From: Segatella copri
GTDB taxonomy: Bacteria; Bacteroidota; Bacteroidia; Bacteroidales; Bacteroidaceae
Direction: 5' to 3'
Assembly: GCF_019127135.1 (NCBI RefSeq)
Contig: NZ_JAHOEA010000022.1
Location: 1-60,018, forward strand
Length of the DNA: 60,018 bases
Part shown: in pieces, positions 1 to 8,882 of the stretch
Position numbering within the stretch: position 1 is the first letter of the stretch
Layout of the letters: each line of letters begins with the position of its first letter
Position numbers and translations under genes: made by a program
The notes under the pieces: generated by a model
What the model was told of the DNA's origin: nothing
Database searches by the model: none
Seen by the model: only the letters and a program-made list of their open reading frames with translations

Positions 1-105
1 TCTGGCTCTAAGGTTGCAAGTTCTGGCTCTAAGGTTGCAAGTTCCGGCTCTAAGGTTGCAAGTTCTGGCTCTAAGGTTGCAAGCTTTGGCTCTAAGGTTG
101 CAAGC
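1..105 (+). repeat. Five in-frame 21-bp tandem repeats
   Basis: Units at 1-21, 22-42, 43-63, 64-84 and 85-105, each a variant of TCTGGCTCTAAGGTTGCAAG plus one base. The unit length is a multiple of three, so copy-number change alters protein length without a frameshift. Units 1 and 2 are identical; unit 3 has a silent TCT to TCC change, unit 4 a silent AGT to AGC change, and unit 5 changes Ser to Phe. The array may continue upstream of the window. Confidence 0.95.
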
Positions 106-345
106 TCTCCTATGTCAAATTTGATAAAACAGAGGATGTCTTATTCTGAGCTCAAAGATAAGATATGTTCTTTATGTTCAGATTGGGTAAGTGTCGATGA
201 ATTGGCAGAAGAACTTCGTAGGAAAAGAACATATTTGAGAAATAAAATAATTCCTAAGATGCTAGAAGATAATAGTCTGGAAATGCTATTCCCTGGTGTT
301 CCTAACCATCCTAGGCAAAAATATAAAAGTACTGTAAACAAATGA
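1..345 (+). CDS. C-terminal fragment of a protein with heptapeptide repeats and a winged-helix-like tail (5' end outside window)
   Basis: The frame is open from base 1 to the TGA at 343-345, so this is the tail of a longer gene rather than a gene starting at the internal ATG at 112. Residues 1-35 are five copies of a seven-residue repeat (SGSKVAS), then about 80 residues containing a likely helix-turn-helix (SVDELAEELRRKRTYLRNK) and a tail ending FPGVPNHPRQKYK. Tails of this type, preceded by repetitive Ser/Lys/Ala linkers, occur in Bacteroidota ATP-binding or AlbA_2-type putative DNA-binding proteins; that family assignment is from memory and tentative. The stop overlaps the next start as ATGA, so it is probably translationally coupled to the kinase, although a DNA-binding protein is not an obvious partner for glycan genes. 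Confidence 0.6.
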   Translation, partial: SGSKVASSGSKVASSGSKVASSGSKVASFGSKVASSPMSNLIKQRMSYSELKDKICSLCSDWVSVDELAEELRRKRTYLRNKIIPKMLEDNSLEMLFPGVPNHPRQKYKSTVNK

Positions 346-1115
346 AGATAAAGATAAATCCAAAATACGAAGAGATGAGAAGTTTCATCGAGCGCATCCC
401 GGATGTGTTCGAGCAGGAGGGACGTTGTATCTTTGAAGGACGAAATGTTATCAAGGCTTTTCATGTAAAGTTTGATGGAAAAGAGAAAGAAGTTGTGGTG
501 AAGAGATACAAGCAGCCTAATTTCATTCAGAAGATAGGATATAGCTTCTTCCGCTCTACCAAGGCTTTCCGTGCCTATGAGAATGCCCTTAGGCTGATGG
601 CAGATGGCTTTGCCACTCCCGAAGGCTTTGGATATATTGAAACGAGGGTAAAGGGACTTATTGACTATTGCTACTTTATCTCTGATATTGATAACAGTAT
701 GCCTATCAACGATCAGTTGAACTCCCCAGAGGAATTCAACAGGGTGATGGCGGCAGATTATGCGCACTTTGTGAATCGATTGCACCAGAAAGGCATCATC
801 GATATTGACTTGAATGCCGGCAATGTGCTGTATCAGCCTCAGGCTGATGGTCATTATACGTTCTCGCTTATCGATATCAATCGTATGAGGTTTTACTCAG
901 GCTATCCGCCGATGAAGGAATGTGTGGAAAACCTGACGAGGTTTACCGGAAGAATGGATGTCTTCGAGTGTGTGGCACGAGAGTATGTGAAACTGCGGGG
1001 AATGGATGAGAAAATATTACAAAAAATAATAGGAGCAAAGAAGATACACGATTGGCGATGGGTACATCGCAAAAGTATCTTGCATTATTTTAAACGTAAA
1101 AAGTTAGGTTTATGA
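342..1115 (+). CDS. WaaP/InaA-type lipopolysaccharide core kinase family protein
   Basis: A 257-residue protein with a small kinase-like fold. The catalytic-loop equivalent is LHQKGIIDIDLNAGNVLY (about residues 149-166), where DIDLNAGN stands in for HRDLKxxN, and LIDINRMRF (about 174-182) replaces the DFG metal-binding segment. The nucleotide-binding lysine is probably in VVVKRYK (about residues 51-57). This pattern matches the Kdo/WaaP/InaA kinases, which phosphorylate inner-core sugars of LPS on the cytoplasmic face of the inner membrane. Start and stop both overlap neighbours by ATGA, and two glycosyltransferases follow, supporting a role in core or surface glycan assembly. The sugar acceptor cannot be read from the sequence. 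Confidence 0.8.
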   Translation: MKIKINPKYEEMRSFIERIPDVFEQEGRCIFEGRNVIKAFHVKFDGKEKEVVVKRYKQPNFIQKIGYSFFRSTKAFRAYENALRLMADGFATPEGFGYIETRVKGLIDYCYFISDIDNSMPINDQLNSPEEFNRVMAADYAHFVNRLHQKGIIDIDLNAGNVLYQPQADGHYTFSLIDINRMRFYSGYPPMKECVENLTRFTGRMDVFECVAREYVKLRGMDEKILQKIIGAKKIHDWRWVHRKSILHYFKRKKLGL

Positions 1116-1900
1116 AAACAACATTATTGATTACGACTTACAATTGGCCTAAAGCCTTAGAACTCGTGTTGTATAGCGTGTTGCATCAGCATGTTATGCC
1201 TGATGAAGTTGTTATTGCTGACGATGGTTCTACCGAAGAGACTAAAAAACTGATAGACCGTTATGCTGAAAAAATGCCAGTACCGGTAATTTGGGTTTGG
1301 CAGGAAGATAAGGGATTCAGAAGAACTTCCATTTTGAATAAGGCAATAGCAAAGGCTACGGGTGATTATATCATCCAAGTTGATGGAGATGTTGTTTTGA
1401 GTTCTCATTTTGTAGAAGACCATATAGAAATGGCTCAGAAAGGATGTTTCGTCTGTGGAAGTAGAGTGCTGCTGTCTGCCCAGATTTCCAAAAAAATTTT
1501 GGATACAAAGGTAGTCAATGTGAATCTTTGGAACATGCCTTTCAGTTATGTAAGCAATAGCTTCCGTTCTCATGTGTTCCGCAGATTGCTGGCTTTTCGC
1601 TATGCCCGTAGAATCGACCATCTCAGAGGTTGCAACATGGCTTATTGGAGAGAGGATGCCATCAAGGTAAATGGTTACAATGAGGATTTGCTGGAATGGG
1701 GACATGAGGATGCCGAGTTTGCCTATCGCTTGCATTTTGCTGGCGTTCGGAAGAAGGCTCTGAAGATGGGAGGAATCATGTACCATCTTTATCACAAGGA
1801 GGCGTCTAAAGCCCAAGAGAACATGCATAAAGATGTTTTGAACCAGGTGAAGAAGGAGCGTTTGGTTCGTTGCACAAATGGTATCGATCAATATTTATAG
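1112..1900 (+). CDS. GT2 family glycosyltransferase with Glyco_transf_7C-like C-terminus
   Basis: 262 residues. The N-terminus TLLITTYNWPKALELVL is the usual GT-A opening, VIADDGSTEET binds the nucleotide sugar, and QVDGDVVL (about residues 89-96) is the DxD metal site. A second conserved block, RGCNMAYWREDAI followed by NGYNEDLLEWGHEDAEF, resembles the C-terminal domain of galactosyltransferase-like GT2 enzymes (ED acid-base pair). No membrane segment is seen, so it acts in the cytoplasm on a lipid-linked acceptor. It overlaps the upstream kinase by four bases. Donor and linkage are unknown; LPS core extension is the likely role from context. Confidence 0.85.
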   Translation: MKTTLLITTYNWPKALELVLYSVLHQHVMPDEVVIADDGSTEETKKLIDRYAEKMPVPVIWVWQEDKGFRRTSILNKAIAKATGDYIIQVDGDVVLSSHFVEDHIEMAQKGCFVCGSRVLLSAQISKKILDTKVVNVNLWNMPFSYVSNSFRSHVFRRLLAFRYARRIDHLRGCNMAYWREDAIKVNGYNEDLLEWGHEDAEFAYRLHFAGVRKKALKMGGIMYHLYHKEASKAQENMHKDVLNQVKKERLVRCTNGIDQYL

Positions 1901-1911
1901 AGCATAGATAT

Positions 1912-2712
1912 ATGGATAAGACAAGTGTAGAACAAGAGCAGGGAAATGGCATCTCGGTGGTTATTAATACCTATAATGCCTCCTGCCATCTTCAGCAGGT
2001 GCTGGATACAGTGAAGGGCTTTGACGAGGTGGTTGTCTGCGACATGGAAAGTACCGACGATACCTTGGATATTGCAAAGCGTAATGGTTGCAAGATAGTT
2101 GTTTTCCCTAGAGGCAGTTATCAGATTTGTGAACCGGCAAGACAGACAGCCATAGATGCAGCTTCCTGCAAATGGGTACTGGTGGTGGATGCAGATGAAC
2201 TGGTCACCCCAGCACTGAAACAATATCTTTATTCCCTAATAGGGAAGGAGAATGCTCCATTGGGATTGTATGTGCCACGCAAGAGTCGCTTTATGGGAAG
2301 ATTCATGCATTGTTTCTATCCCGACTATCAGTTGCGTTTCTTTATCAGGAAGGATACGGTATGGCCTGCTGTCATCCATGCCGACCCTATTATCAAGGGC
2401 AGGATAGAAAAGATACCAGCAACCCATGCAGATATGGCTTTGGTTCATCTGGCAGACGACAGCATTGCCAGCAGAATGGGGAAAATCAACCAGTATACAG
2501 CTAACGAGATAGAAAAGAAGAAAGATCGCAATTATGGAATGACAGCTTTGTTCTATCGTCCGTTGGTGCGTTTCTTCCGTGCTTATATTCAGAAGGGTGG
2601 CTTCCGTGATGGTAAGGAAGGATTTGTATGTGCCTGCTATGAAGGCATCTATCAGTTTGTTGCTGTCAGCAAGATTATAGAAGATCGCTTGAAACATAAA
2701 AAAGGTAAGTAG
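1912..2712 (+). CDS. GT2 family glycosyltransferase (WaaE/KdtX-like)
   Basis: 266 residues from the ATG at 1912. A TTG start at 1870 is possible but would overlap the previous gene by 31 bases and add a non-homologous leader. Motifs: ISVVINTYNASCHLQQVL at the N-terminus, EVVVCDMESTDDT, and the metal-binding VVDADELVTP. The overall pattern resembles WaaE/KdtX beta-1,4-glucosyltransferases that decorate the LPS inner core. The C-terminal third is basic (FFRAYIQKGGFRDGKEG), a common membrane-association feature in this family. Last gene of the operon: its stop codon lies inside the terminator stem. Confidence 0.85.
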   Translation: MDKTSVEQEQGNGISVVINTYNASCHLQQVLDTVKGFDEVVVCDMESTDDTLDIAKRNGCKIVVFPRGSYQICEPARQTAIDAASCKWVLVVDADELVTPALKQYLYSLIGKENAPLGLYVPRKSRFMGRFMHCFYPDYQLRFFIRKDTVWPAVIHADPIIKGRIEKIPATHADMALVHLADDSIASRMGKINQYTANEIEKKKDRNYGMTALFYRPLVRFFRAYIQKGGFRDGKEGFVCACYEGIYQFVAVSKIIEDRLKHKKGK

Positions 2713-2736
2713 CAGTTTTGGCTACTTACCTTTTTT
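2698..2736 (+). terminator. Rho-independent terminator overlapping the glycosyltransferase stop codon
   Basis: Perfect 16-bp inverted repeat: arm AAAAAAGGTAAGTAGC (2698-2713), loop of seven bases, arm 2721-2736 ending in six T. The TAG stop (2710-2712) is part of the left arm. The group II intron begins four bases after the T run. Confidence 0.9.
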
Positions 2737-3162
2737 GTTGTACGCTCGGCATGAGCATTGTCTAACGGGTGAAAGTCCCGAGTAAGCCCTAATAGCGGGA
2801 ATTACATAGCCAAGAGCAAGGGTGTTCATCGTAAGGTGAAATCTGAAGGAAGCTGGCGGCAAACATCTGACCTAACGAACAGAAACTTCATATAAGGCAT
2901 TTGACCATGGATAAGATTGCAACACAAATCAAAGTCCCATAGCTATTCGGAATGGTCGGTGTAAATGAAGTAGGTATAAGATGGAAAGACAATGCCCTTA
3001 TCCGAGGAGGTCTCACGGACGCTTCAAATAGTTGTTTTTACGAAAGAAGCGGAGTAAAGCTTGCCGTGAGAAGTCAGCAGACGCCATAGTAGTGCAATAC
3101 TCGATAATGTTGCATAAAGGGCAGAACCTATATATTAAACGATAGTAATTGAAACATACCTT

Positions 3163-4569
3163 ATGAAGGAAAGAATGCAGAAAACATTATCCCAAGTTAA
3201 TGGCTGTCCCCAAAGAGATAGGTCGGAAACCGAATGGTATGGGGGAGTGCAGACCTTTATGTGGATGTGTGAAGACAACATCGTGGAAGTACCATTCGAC
3301 AAGGAACACCTTTTCGAGCAAATCCTTAGTCCTGCAAATCTCAGCCGAGCCTACAAAGCAGTGATGAGAAACAAGGGCTGTGGTGGTATCGACAAGATGT
3401 CATGTGAGCAGCTGCTCCCATGGCTCTTGACCAATAAGGACGTGCTCATCCGTTCCTTGATGGACGGTTCTTACCGTCCGAACCCAGTGAAAAGGGTAGA
3501 AATACCCAAAGACAATGGCAAGAAGCGCCTGTTAGGAATACCTACAGTAGTAGACCGTCTGGTGCAACAAGCCATCAACCAAGTACTGACTCCCATCTAT
3601 GAGAACCAATTCTCCAAGACGAGCTACGGCTTCCGCCCGAGAAAAGGATGCCATGACGCACTGCGAAGAGCGCAAAGGATAATCAACGAAGGCTACATAT
3701 ATGTAGTAGACCTTGACCTTGAACGCTTCTTCGACACGGTGAGTCATAGCAAACTCATAGAAATCCTCAGCCGTACGATAAAAGACGGCAGAGTTGTCAG
3801 TCTTATACACAAATATCTCCGAAGTGGTGTAATGAACAAAGGCTTGTTCGAAGCGAGCGAGGAAGGGACTCCCCAAGGAGGACCGCTAAGTCCGTTGTTG
3901 AGTAACATCATGCTCAACGAACAGGATAAAGAACTTGAACGCAGAGGGCTTCCCTTTGTACGCTATGCAGATGACTCGATGATATTCTGCAAGTCCAAGA
4001 GGGCTGCAATGCGAGTGAAGGAGTCTATAACCCGATTTATAGAGAATACTCTATATCTCAAAGTCAACAAGGAAAAGACCGTAGTGTCGTATGTGCGCGG
4101 AGTGAAATACCTCGGCTACTCCTTTTATGTGAAGAAAGGCAAATGCCAACTCACGGTACATCCAAAGTCCAAAGCTAAGATGAAGTCAAGGTTGAAAGAA
4201 CTGACAAGTCGCAGCAATGGTTGGGGATATGCCAAGAGAAAGCAAAAACTGAAAGAATACATAAGAGGATGGGTTGGTTATTATCATCTTGCCGATATGA
4301 AAAGTCTTTTACGTAAAACAGACAAATGGTTAAGACGTAGAATCCGCATGTGTATATGGAAAGCTTGGAAGAAACCCAAGACAAAAGTGGCAAACCTCAT
4401 TAAATGTGGTATCAATAAATACCAAGCATACGAATGGGGTAATACTCGCAAGGGCTATTGGCGCATAGCTGACAGTCCTGTATTAACGAGGGCGATAAAC
4501 AACAATAATCTGCGCTCTGCAGGGTATGCTACTTTAATGGATGCGTATCTCGAATGGTATCCAAAATAG
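3163..4569 (+). CDS. ltrA: Group II intron-encoded reverse transcriptase/maturase
   Basis: 468 residues. RT blocks are complete: NKGCGGIDKMS (RT0/1), PKDNGKKRLLGIPTVVDR, YGFRPRKGCHDAL, VVDLDLERFFDTVSH, GTPQGGPLSPLLSN, and the catalytic YADD in VRYADDSMIFC. The maturase X domain follows (LKEYIRGWVGYYHLADM). The protein ends soon after KGYWRIADSPVLTRAIN with no HNH endonuclease domain, as expected for class IIC proteins that use terminator-exposed single-stranded DNA as target. The ORF lies in intron domain IV and ends about three bases before the domain V stem. It appears intact, so the element may be active. Confidence 0.95.
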   Translation: MKERMQKTLSQVNGCPQRDRSETEWYGGVQTFMWMCEDNIVEVPFDKEHLFEQILSPANLSRAYKAVMRNKGCGGIDKMSCEQLLPWLLTNKDVLIRSLMDGSYRPNPVKRVEIPKDNGKKRLLGIPTVVDRLVQQAINQVLTPIYENQFSKTSYGFRPRKGCHDALRRAQRIINEGYIYVVDLDLERFFDTVSHSKLIEILSRTIKDGRVVSLIHKYLRSGVMNKGLFEASEEGTPQGGPLSPLLSNIMLNEQDKELERRGLPFVRYADDSMIFCKSKRAAMRVKESITRFIENTLYLKVNKEKTVVSYVRGVKYLGYSFYVKKGKCQLTVHPKSKAKMKSRLKELTSRSNGWGYAKRKQKLKEYIRGWVGYYHLADMKSLLRKTDKWLRRRIRMCIWKAWKKPKTKVANLIKCGINKYQAYEWGNTRKGYWRIADSPVLTRAINNNNLRSAGYATLMDAYLEWYPK

Positions 4570-4571
4570 GA

Positions 4572-4657
4572 ACCGCCGTATGCCGAACGGCACGTACGGT
4601 GGTGTGAGAGGTCGGAAAACGAAAGTAGGAAGAAAACTGCTTCGTTTTCCTCCTACT
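4572..4657 (+). ncRNA. Group II intron domains V and VI
   Basis: Domain V: ACCGCCGTATGCC (4572-4584), GAAC loop, then GGCACGTACGGTGGT (4589-4603), with a two-base bulge on the 3' side and a CGC-type catalytic triad (G-T wobble), the class IIC variant of AGC. Domain VI: 14-base arms at 4624-4637 and 4644-4657 around a TGCTTC loop with a single A-C mismatch, which is a candidate site for the branch-point adenosine. Confidence 0.85.
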
Positions 4658-4687
4658 CGATTAATGAATGGTATTGTTATTTCTGAT

Positions 4688-6253
4688 TTATTTTCCTTCG
4701 ATAAAGGTCATTCCGCCTGGACCTACTTCATCACGGCAGCGTTTTAACAACTTGGCTGGCGTTTCTTCGCCATCATCGAAAGGTAATGCTACTACCGTTT
4801 TCTTGCCATAATAGTTTGCCATACCTCGGTTAATCCAATAACCTGGATAAATAGTGATATCATGGAAGGCATCGGATGGCATCTTTACGGTAAGCGGATT
4901 TAATACCAGATGATCTGCCTTGCTTTGCTTTACGGCAATTTCGCGCTGCTGCATTTCTAGATCAAACTTCTGTGCTGTTCCTCTACGCAGCAAGGAGAGT
5001 GTTCTGTTGGTAGTAGTTGGCTTTGCTGTGATAGAAAGTACCAACACAAGCCAGTAATATACCGGTAGCCATCTGAAGTATTTATTATATTTCAGTCTGA
5101 TTGCCTCTGTCAAGTTTACAATAGCAACGCTTATTGGTTCCAGATCAGCCGCTCTGCGCTGAAGAGCACCAGAAAGATAGTAGATATTGAAGCAAATCAT
5201 CCACAGATGCACATAGAAGTATACATTCTGTGTTCTGTCTGCTCCTTTGGTTCCCATGGCATAGCTGTTTGGAAAAAAGAAGGCGCAATAGAGTAGGAAA
5301 GAGATGAGCAGATAAAGCCATGGATGAGAAAACCTAAAGTGGGATGCCTTGGCTAATCTTGCAAGAAAAGGTATGAGAATGGTAAACATGAGTATTTCTG
5401 TGATTTTAATGGCATCAGCGAGAAATTCTATGCCCTTTGCTATCGCAATAAAGAAGGCTGAAACCACATTCGGTTGACTGGTGACTGTGGATTGGCGGAC
5501 AGTATTGCCTGGTGCAAATACACTGAAAGCAAAAGCGCAGGCATAAATGATAAGGATAGAAAGCAAGAAGAAAGGAGTCTTCTTCCTCTCCACCCACATC
5601 CATACGATTGCCATAAAGAGAATGGCTGGCATACCCAGACCGGTAACAAAGTTGCCGCCGGCAATGAATATGGCGAGTGCTGCGGAAACCAGCGTGATGA
5701 TGATTTTCGCTATGATGGATTTTGTAAGATGGAATTCGATGAGTAGGGAGGCAAGAAACAAAGAAATACTATAATATAAGGTATAGTACATCGCTCCGTT
5801 ATACCAGCAGAATGCATCGTAGAACGACCATACGAACTGTACGGTCATTAATACAAATAGAGTAGAAATGAAAGTGTATTCCAACTTGCTGATATGAAGC
5901 AACCTGCGTAATACAGTGTATCCCAATGTATAGGTAGAAAGAATCAGGCTTCCCAATAGAATAATCGGTACAAGCCAGTATTTGCCAAAAATTCCAGGTT
6001 GTAATGCCATCAGGAAACATGCCGAATAGGTACCCTGCCATGTCTGGTAGATATGCATGGATTCAGCCCAGGCCGCCTGAATACATGCCCCAAATGAATG
6101 GGTGGCAGTCCAAGCCTTGTAGACAGGAGCTCCGAATACATAGTCATCTGCAAACTGATGGAGATAGGGACCTATTGCCACAACAGGGATGATGGATAAG
6201 ATTAGAATACAAATCGCCAATATCGTATGGCTTTTTAACAATTTCTGATTCAT
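4688..6253 (-). CDS. Polytopic inner-membrane protein, DUF6056/GT-C-like
   Basis: 521 residues from the ATG whose complement is at 6251-6253; a GTG 21 codons upstream (6316) is less likely. Roughly 10-12 hydrophobic segments, the first at about residues 8-28 (TILAICILILSIIPVVAIG). The first periplasmic loop begins with an acidic pair (FADDYVFGAPVY) and later has YQTWQGTYSACF, an arrangement typical of GT-C-fold lipid-linked sugar transferases and of the DUF6056 family. The soluble C-terminal part (about 455-521) ends FDDGEETPAKLLKRCRDEVG. It is the last gene of the long minus-strand envelope block. Function is unknown; a sugar or phosphate transferase on the periplasmic side is a reasonable guess. 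Confidence 0.6.
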   Translation of the reverse strand: MNQKLLKSHTILAICILILSIIPVVAIGPYLHQFADDYVFGAPVYKAWTATHSFGACIQAAWAESMHIYQTWQGTYSACFLMALQPGIFGKYWLVPIILLGSLILSTYTLGYTVLRRLLHISKLEYTFISTLFVLMTVQFVWSFYDAFCWYNGAMYYTLYYSISLFLASLLIEFHLTKSIIAKIIITLVSAALAIFIAGGNFVTGLGMPAILFMAIVWMWVERKKTPFFLLSILIIYACAFAFSVFAPGNTVRQSTVTSQPNVVSAFFIAIAKGIEFLADAIKITEILMFTILIPFLARLAKASHFRFSHPWLYLLISFLLYCAFFFPNSYAMGTKGADRTQNVYFYVHLWMICFNIYYLSGALQRRAADLEPISVAIVNLTEAIRLKYNKYFRWLPVYYWLVLVLSITAKPTTTNRTLSLLRRGTAQKFDLEMQQREIAVKQSKADHLVLNPLTVKMPSDAFHDITIYPGYWINRGMANYYGKKTVVALPFDDGEETPAKLLKRCRDEVGPGGMTFIEGK

Positions 6254-6400
6254 CGTATTATTGTTTTTGCTTATTTTTATATGTATAATAACAGAGAAAC
6301 TTGTGCTTTCTTGCACTAATAGTTGTTAAATTATATAAATGCCGTTAAGACTAAAAGGAAAAAGCTTTCAAGAAAGGAAATGGACATCATGTAGACGAAC

Positions 6401-7747
6401 CTATATGATGACCATGTCTTTTCTTGCCTCGAAATTGGCGATAGTCTTGACGATTTCTTCTGATATGTCATCGGATACATACGAGAAGTCCTTGCCGGTG
6501 CGGATGGCTTTGAGGAAGGAGAGGAGCATATAGCGCAACCCTTCTCCATCCAGCTGGTAGAAGTAGCGCTTGTTGTTCTGCGGATTCTCGTATCTCACCT
6601 CGAAGTAATCGGTCTTCCACCATGGGGCTGGTACGTAGATGTATCCCTTGGTGCCCGAGATAATCAATTCGCCTTCCGACTTCACGCCTTGACCAACCTT
6701 CAGCGAAGCTACGGCATGAGGATAGAGGAAGGATACCTTGGTAAAGGCATCATAGCGCTTTGCTTCGTCCAAGAAGTGAGTGGCTATCTGTTTGCTGCTG
6801 TATTCTGTGCCCAGAAGCTGGAAGATAGGCAGGAGTGCCGTCGGTCCCCAGGCGCAGATACTGTTCCATTCGTAAAGACTCTTCTGTGAATCCTGGGTCG
6901 GGTCAAAGTCTACGAGACTGGTGCAGGTTGCATCCACCGACATGATATCACCGATGATACCGCCCTTAGCTAAGAGTAAGAGTCGGTAATAGGCTACGGA
7001 ATAGGCGGTCTTGATAGAATCCATCAAGACTACCTTCTTATCTTTTGCTATTCCCTTGAGTTCTTTCCATTGCTGAGGCTGAAGAGTGATAGGCGATTCG
7101 CACAATACGTGTTTGCCAGCTTCTAATGCCTCCTTTATTTGAGCATAGTGCTTGCTTGGGGCAGAGATAACATAGAGCGCATCGCTTTCATCCAGGAGTT
7201 CCTGAAAACTGGCAGCCTGCTTTTCCGCTGCCTGCAGATTCTCTGAGAGATATTGGTCGTTGAGGGAGAAAACCTTTCCTGCCTCCAATCCATTGACATA
7301 TTGGCTTTCCCGCTCTATCTTGTTGAGGATAGGCGATTCGCCAACCAGTCCGAGGCGAACCACCTGCTGCTCGCTTCTGATCTCCGTGCTCGATACGCCC
7401 TGAGTGCGGTCTAGATAAACCACCTTGCAATAGGCGTTGAGATAGTCAAACTTGCCTCTCCAGTCAGAACCTACGGTAAAGATATCTACGTCCAGTCGCT
7501 TGATGTCGTCAATCTTCTGTCCCTCGTATTCCTCGATGATGATTTCATCAGCGATGCCAGTGGCACGCACGGCTTCCACTCGTTCCATGAGGGATTGTTG
7601 TACATTGATTTTGCCACGCTCACGGTCGAAGGTATCCGAGGTTACGCCCACGATGAGGTAGTCGCCCAAAGCCTTGGCGCGCTCCAGGAGACGGATGTGA
7701 CCATAATGAAGCAGGTCGTAAGTACCGTATGTGATGACTTTAACCAT
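6401..7747 (-). CDS. Fusion: TagD-like cytidylyltransferase + Gfo/Idh/MocA oxidoreductase
   Basis: 448 residues with two enzymes in one chain. Residues 1-125 are a glycerol-3-phosphate cytidylyltransferase-like domain: TYGTYDLLHYGHIRLLERAK contains the HxGH nucleotide site, and VGVTSDTFDRERGK and YLDRTQGVSSTEIRS are the other conserved blocks. From about residue 128 (VVRLGLVGESPI) to the end is a Gfo/Idh/MocA dehydrogenase: a Rossmann half containing ALYVISAPSKHYAQIKEALEAG and VLCESP, then the C-terminal sheet domain. The fusion suggests that an activated CDP-alcohol, or its precursor, is oxidised or reduced by the same protein. The gene is followed downstream by the polytopic membrane protein gene and preceded by an aminotransferase and a glycerophosphotransferase. 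Substrate is unknown. Confidence 0.85.
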   Translation of the reverse strand: MVKVITYGTYDLLHYGHIRLLERAKALGDYLIVGVTSDTFDRERGKINVQQSLMERVEAVRATGIADEIIIEEYEGQKIDDIKRLDVDIFTVGSDWRGKFDYLNAYCKVVYLDRTQGVSSTEIRSEQQVVRLGLVGESPILNKIERESQYVNGLEAGKVFSLNDQYLSENLQAAEKQAASFQELLDESDALYVISAPSKHYAQIKEALEAGKHVLCESPITLQPQQWKELKGIAKDKKVVLMDSIKTAYSVAYYRLLLLAKGGIIGDIMSVDATCTSLVDFDPTQDSQKSLYEWNSICAWGPTALLPIFQLLGTEYSSKQIATHFLDEAKRYDAFTKVSFLYPHAVASLKVGQGVKSEGELIISGTKGYIYVPAPWWKTDYFEVRYENPQNNKRYFYQLDGEGLRYMLLSFLKAIRTGKDFSYVSDDISEEIVKTIANFEARKDMVII

Positions 7748-7804
7748 AAGTTTCTCTATCTTGAAAGTTCTCTATACCTTATTATATATAATATAGCAGC
7801 CCCT

Positions 7805-8878
7805 TTATAGCAGTCCCTTAGCCTGCATATCCTTCAGTGCATCAACGAGAGTGGTGTTGTCTTTTGGACTCAGGTTGCCGAGATGACCTACACGGAATAT
7901 CTTTTCTGCCATGTCGCCACCATTAGGACATACCCAGATGCCATATTCGTCTTTCAGTTTCAGGAAGATGTCGTAGGCTGAGGCGTTCTGTGGATGCAGA
8001 GGAGTAACGGCATTTGACATCGATTGGGAAACGATGGTGAATGGCAGGTCCTTGATCTTGCTTCTGAAATCTTCTGCAAGCATTTTCATGCGCTGGTTCT
8101 CGCTCTCCACACCGCCATTGCGCTCTATCTCCTTCAGGCGGGCATGAATCTGCAGTAAGGTTCCTACGGCTGGGGTGAAAGGAGTCTGTCCACGCTCACC
8201 ATTCTTCAAGGCATCCTTCAGGTCGAAATACATCGACTTAACATTGTTTGCCTCTACTCGCTTGATTGCCTCTGTATCGAGAATGATGACAGAGATGCCT
8301 GGAGGACATGCCAGTGCCTTCTGTGAACCCGTAATCATTACGTTCACGCCGAGTTCCTTCATGTTGAATGGGTCCGCGAGGAAAGAACTGATGGAATCTA
8401 CGGCCAGGAAAATATGGTTGCGATGACAGAAGTCGCTGATCATCTGGATGTCGTAGAGTACGCCGGTAGAAGTCTCATGTAGATTGACGAGGAAGCCGGT
8501 GTAGCCTTGTCCCTCGTATGGCTTGAGGTCTTCTGCCGTGAGTGGAGTCCCCATCTCAAGCTTGATTTCTGTATGTGGAATCTCATGAATTTCACAGAGT
8601 TGTACGAATCGGTGACCAAAGCTGCCGCCATTCACTACCAGTACTTTGTCGGCAGGAGTGAATACATTCATGACCACGGCTTCCATAGAGGCTGTGCCCG
8701 AACCTGTGATAAAAACTGTGCGGGCATCGTCTGATGCCTTGGCAAACTGCTTCATCAATTGTTCGTTCTCCTTCATGATGGCGGAGAACTCTGCTGTTCT
8801 GAAATAAGGCACCTGCTCAGCGCCGATGGCTCTAACCTCATCGCTTGCCATCACAGGTCCTACTGTAAAATTAAGCAT
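7805..8878 (-). CDS. Class V PLP aminotransferase (alanine-glyoxylate / AEP transaminase-like)
   Basis: 357 residues from the ATG at 8878 ([12 protein letters not shown]), five bases after the upstream stop. A longer start at 8905 would overlap that gene by 23 bases and add nine charged residues not typical of the family. FTGxxxG-type cofactor contacts appear as [27 protein letters not shown] holds the Asp that contacts the pyridine nitrogen, and [13 protein letters not shown] the Schiff-base lysine. This subgroup includes alanine-glyoxylate and 2-aminoethylphosphonate transaminases. No phosphonate-forming enzyme (PepM or Ppd) is nearby, so the neighbours argue instead for amination of a carbonyl made by the adjacent oxidoreductase. 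That substrate is inferred. Confidence 0.8.
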   Translation of the reverse strand: MLNFTVGPVMASDEVRAIGAEQVPYFRTAEFSAIMKENEQLMKQFAKASDDARTVFITGSGTASMEAVVMNVFTPADKVLVVNGGSFGHRFVQLCEIHEIPHTEIKLEMGTPLTAEDLKPYEGQGYTGFLVNLHETSTGVLYDIQMISDFCHRNHIFLAVDSISSFLADPFNMKELGVNVMITGSQKALACPPGISVIILDTEAIKRVEANNVKSMYFDLKDALKNGERGQTPFTPAVGTLLQIHARLKEIERNGGVESENQRMKMLAEDFRSKIKDLPFTIVSQSMSNAVTPLHPQNASAYDIFLKLKDEYGIWVCPNGGDMAEKIFRVGHLGNLSPKDNTTLVDALKDMQAKGLL

Positions 8879-8882
8879 ATCT

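Larger units (their letters stand above)
2740..4661 (+). mobile_element. Class IIC group II intron (retroelement) with maturase/RT
   Basis: The 5' end GTACGCTCGGCATG and the following domain I blocks (GGGTGAAAGTCCCGA, AATCTGAAGGAAGC, AACTTCATATAAGGC) closely resemble the Oceanobacillus iheyensis class IIC intron as recalled. An RT ORF sits in domain IV, followed by domain V (4572-4603), domain VI (4624-4657) and a 3' end near 4661. Class IIC introns insert downstream of transcription terminators, exactly as here: 16-bp stem, TTTTTTGTT, then the intron. The 5' boundary is chosen by alignment of the CGGCATG block; the 3' boundary is uncertain by one or two bases. It sits between convergent genes, so no coding sequence is interrupted. 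Confidence 0.9.

Noticed and set aside
1..105. Short repeat array as a CRISPR
   Set aside because: Units are contiguous with no spacers and translate in frame as a heptapeptide repeat.
7805..8878. Phosphonate (2-aminoethylphosphonate) biosynthesis
   Set aside because: The aminotransferase is compatible, but neither PEP mutase nor phosphonopyruvate decarboxylase is present in the window, and the cytidylyltransferase is of the TagD type.
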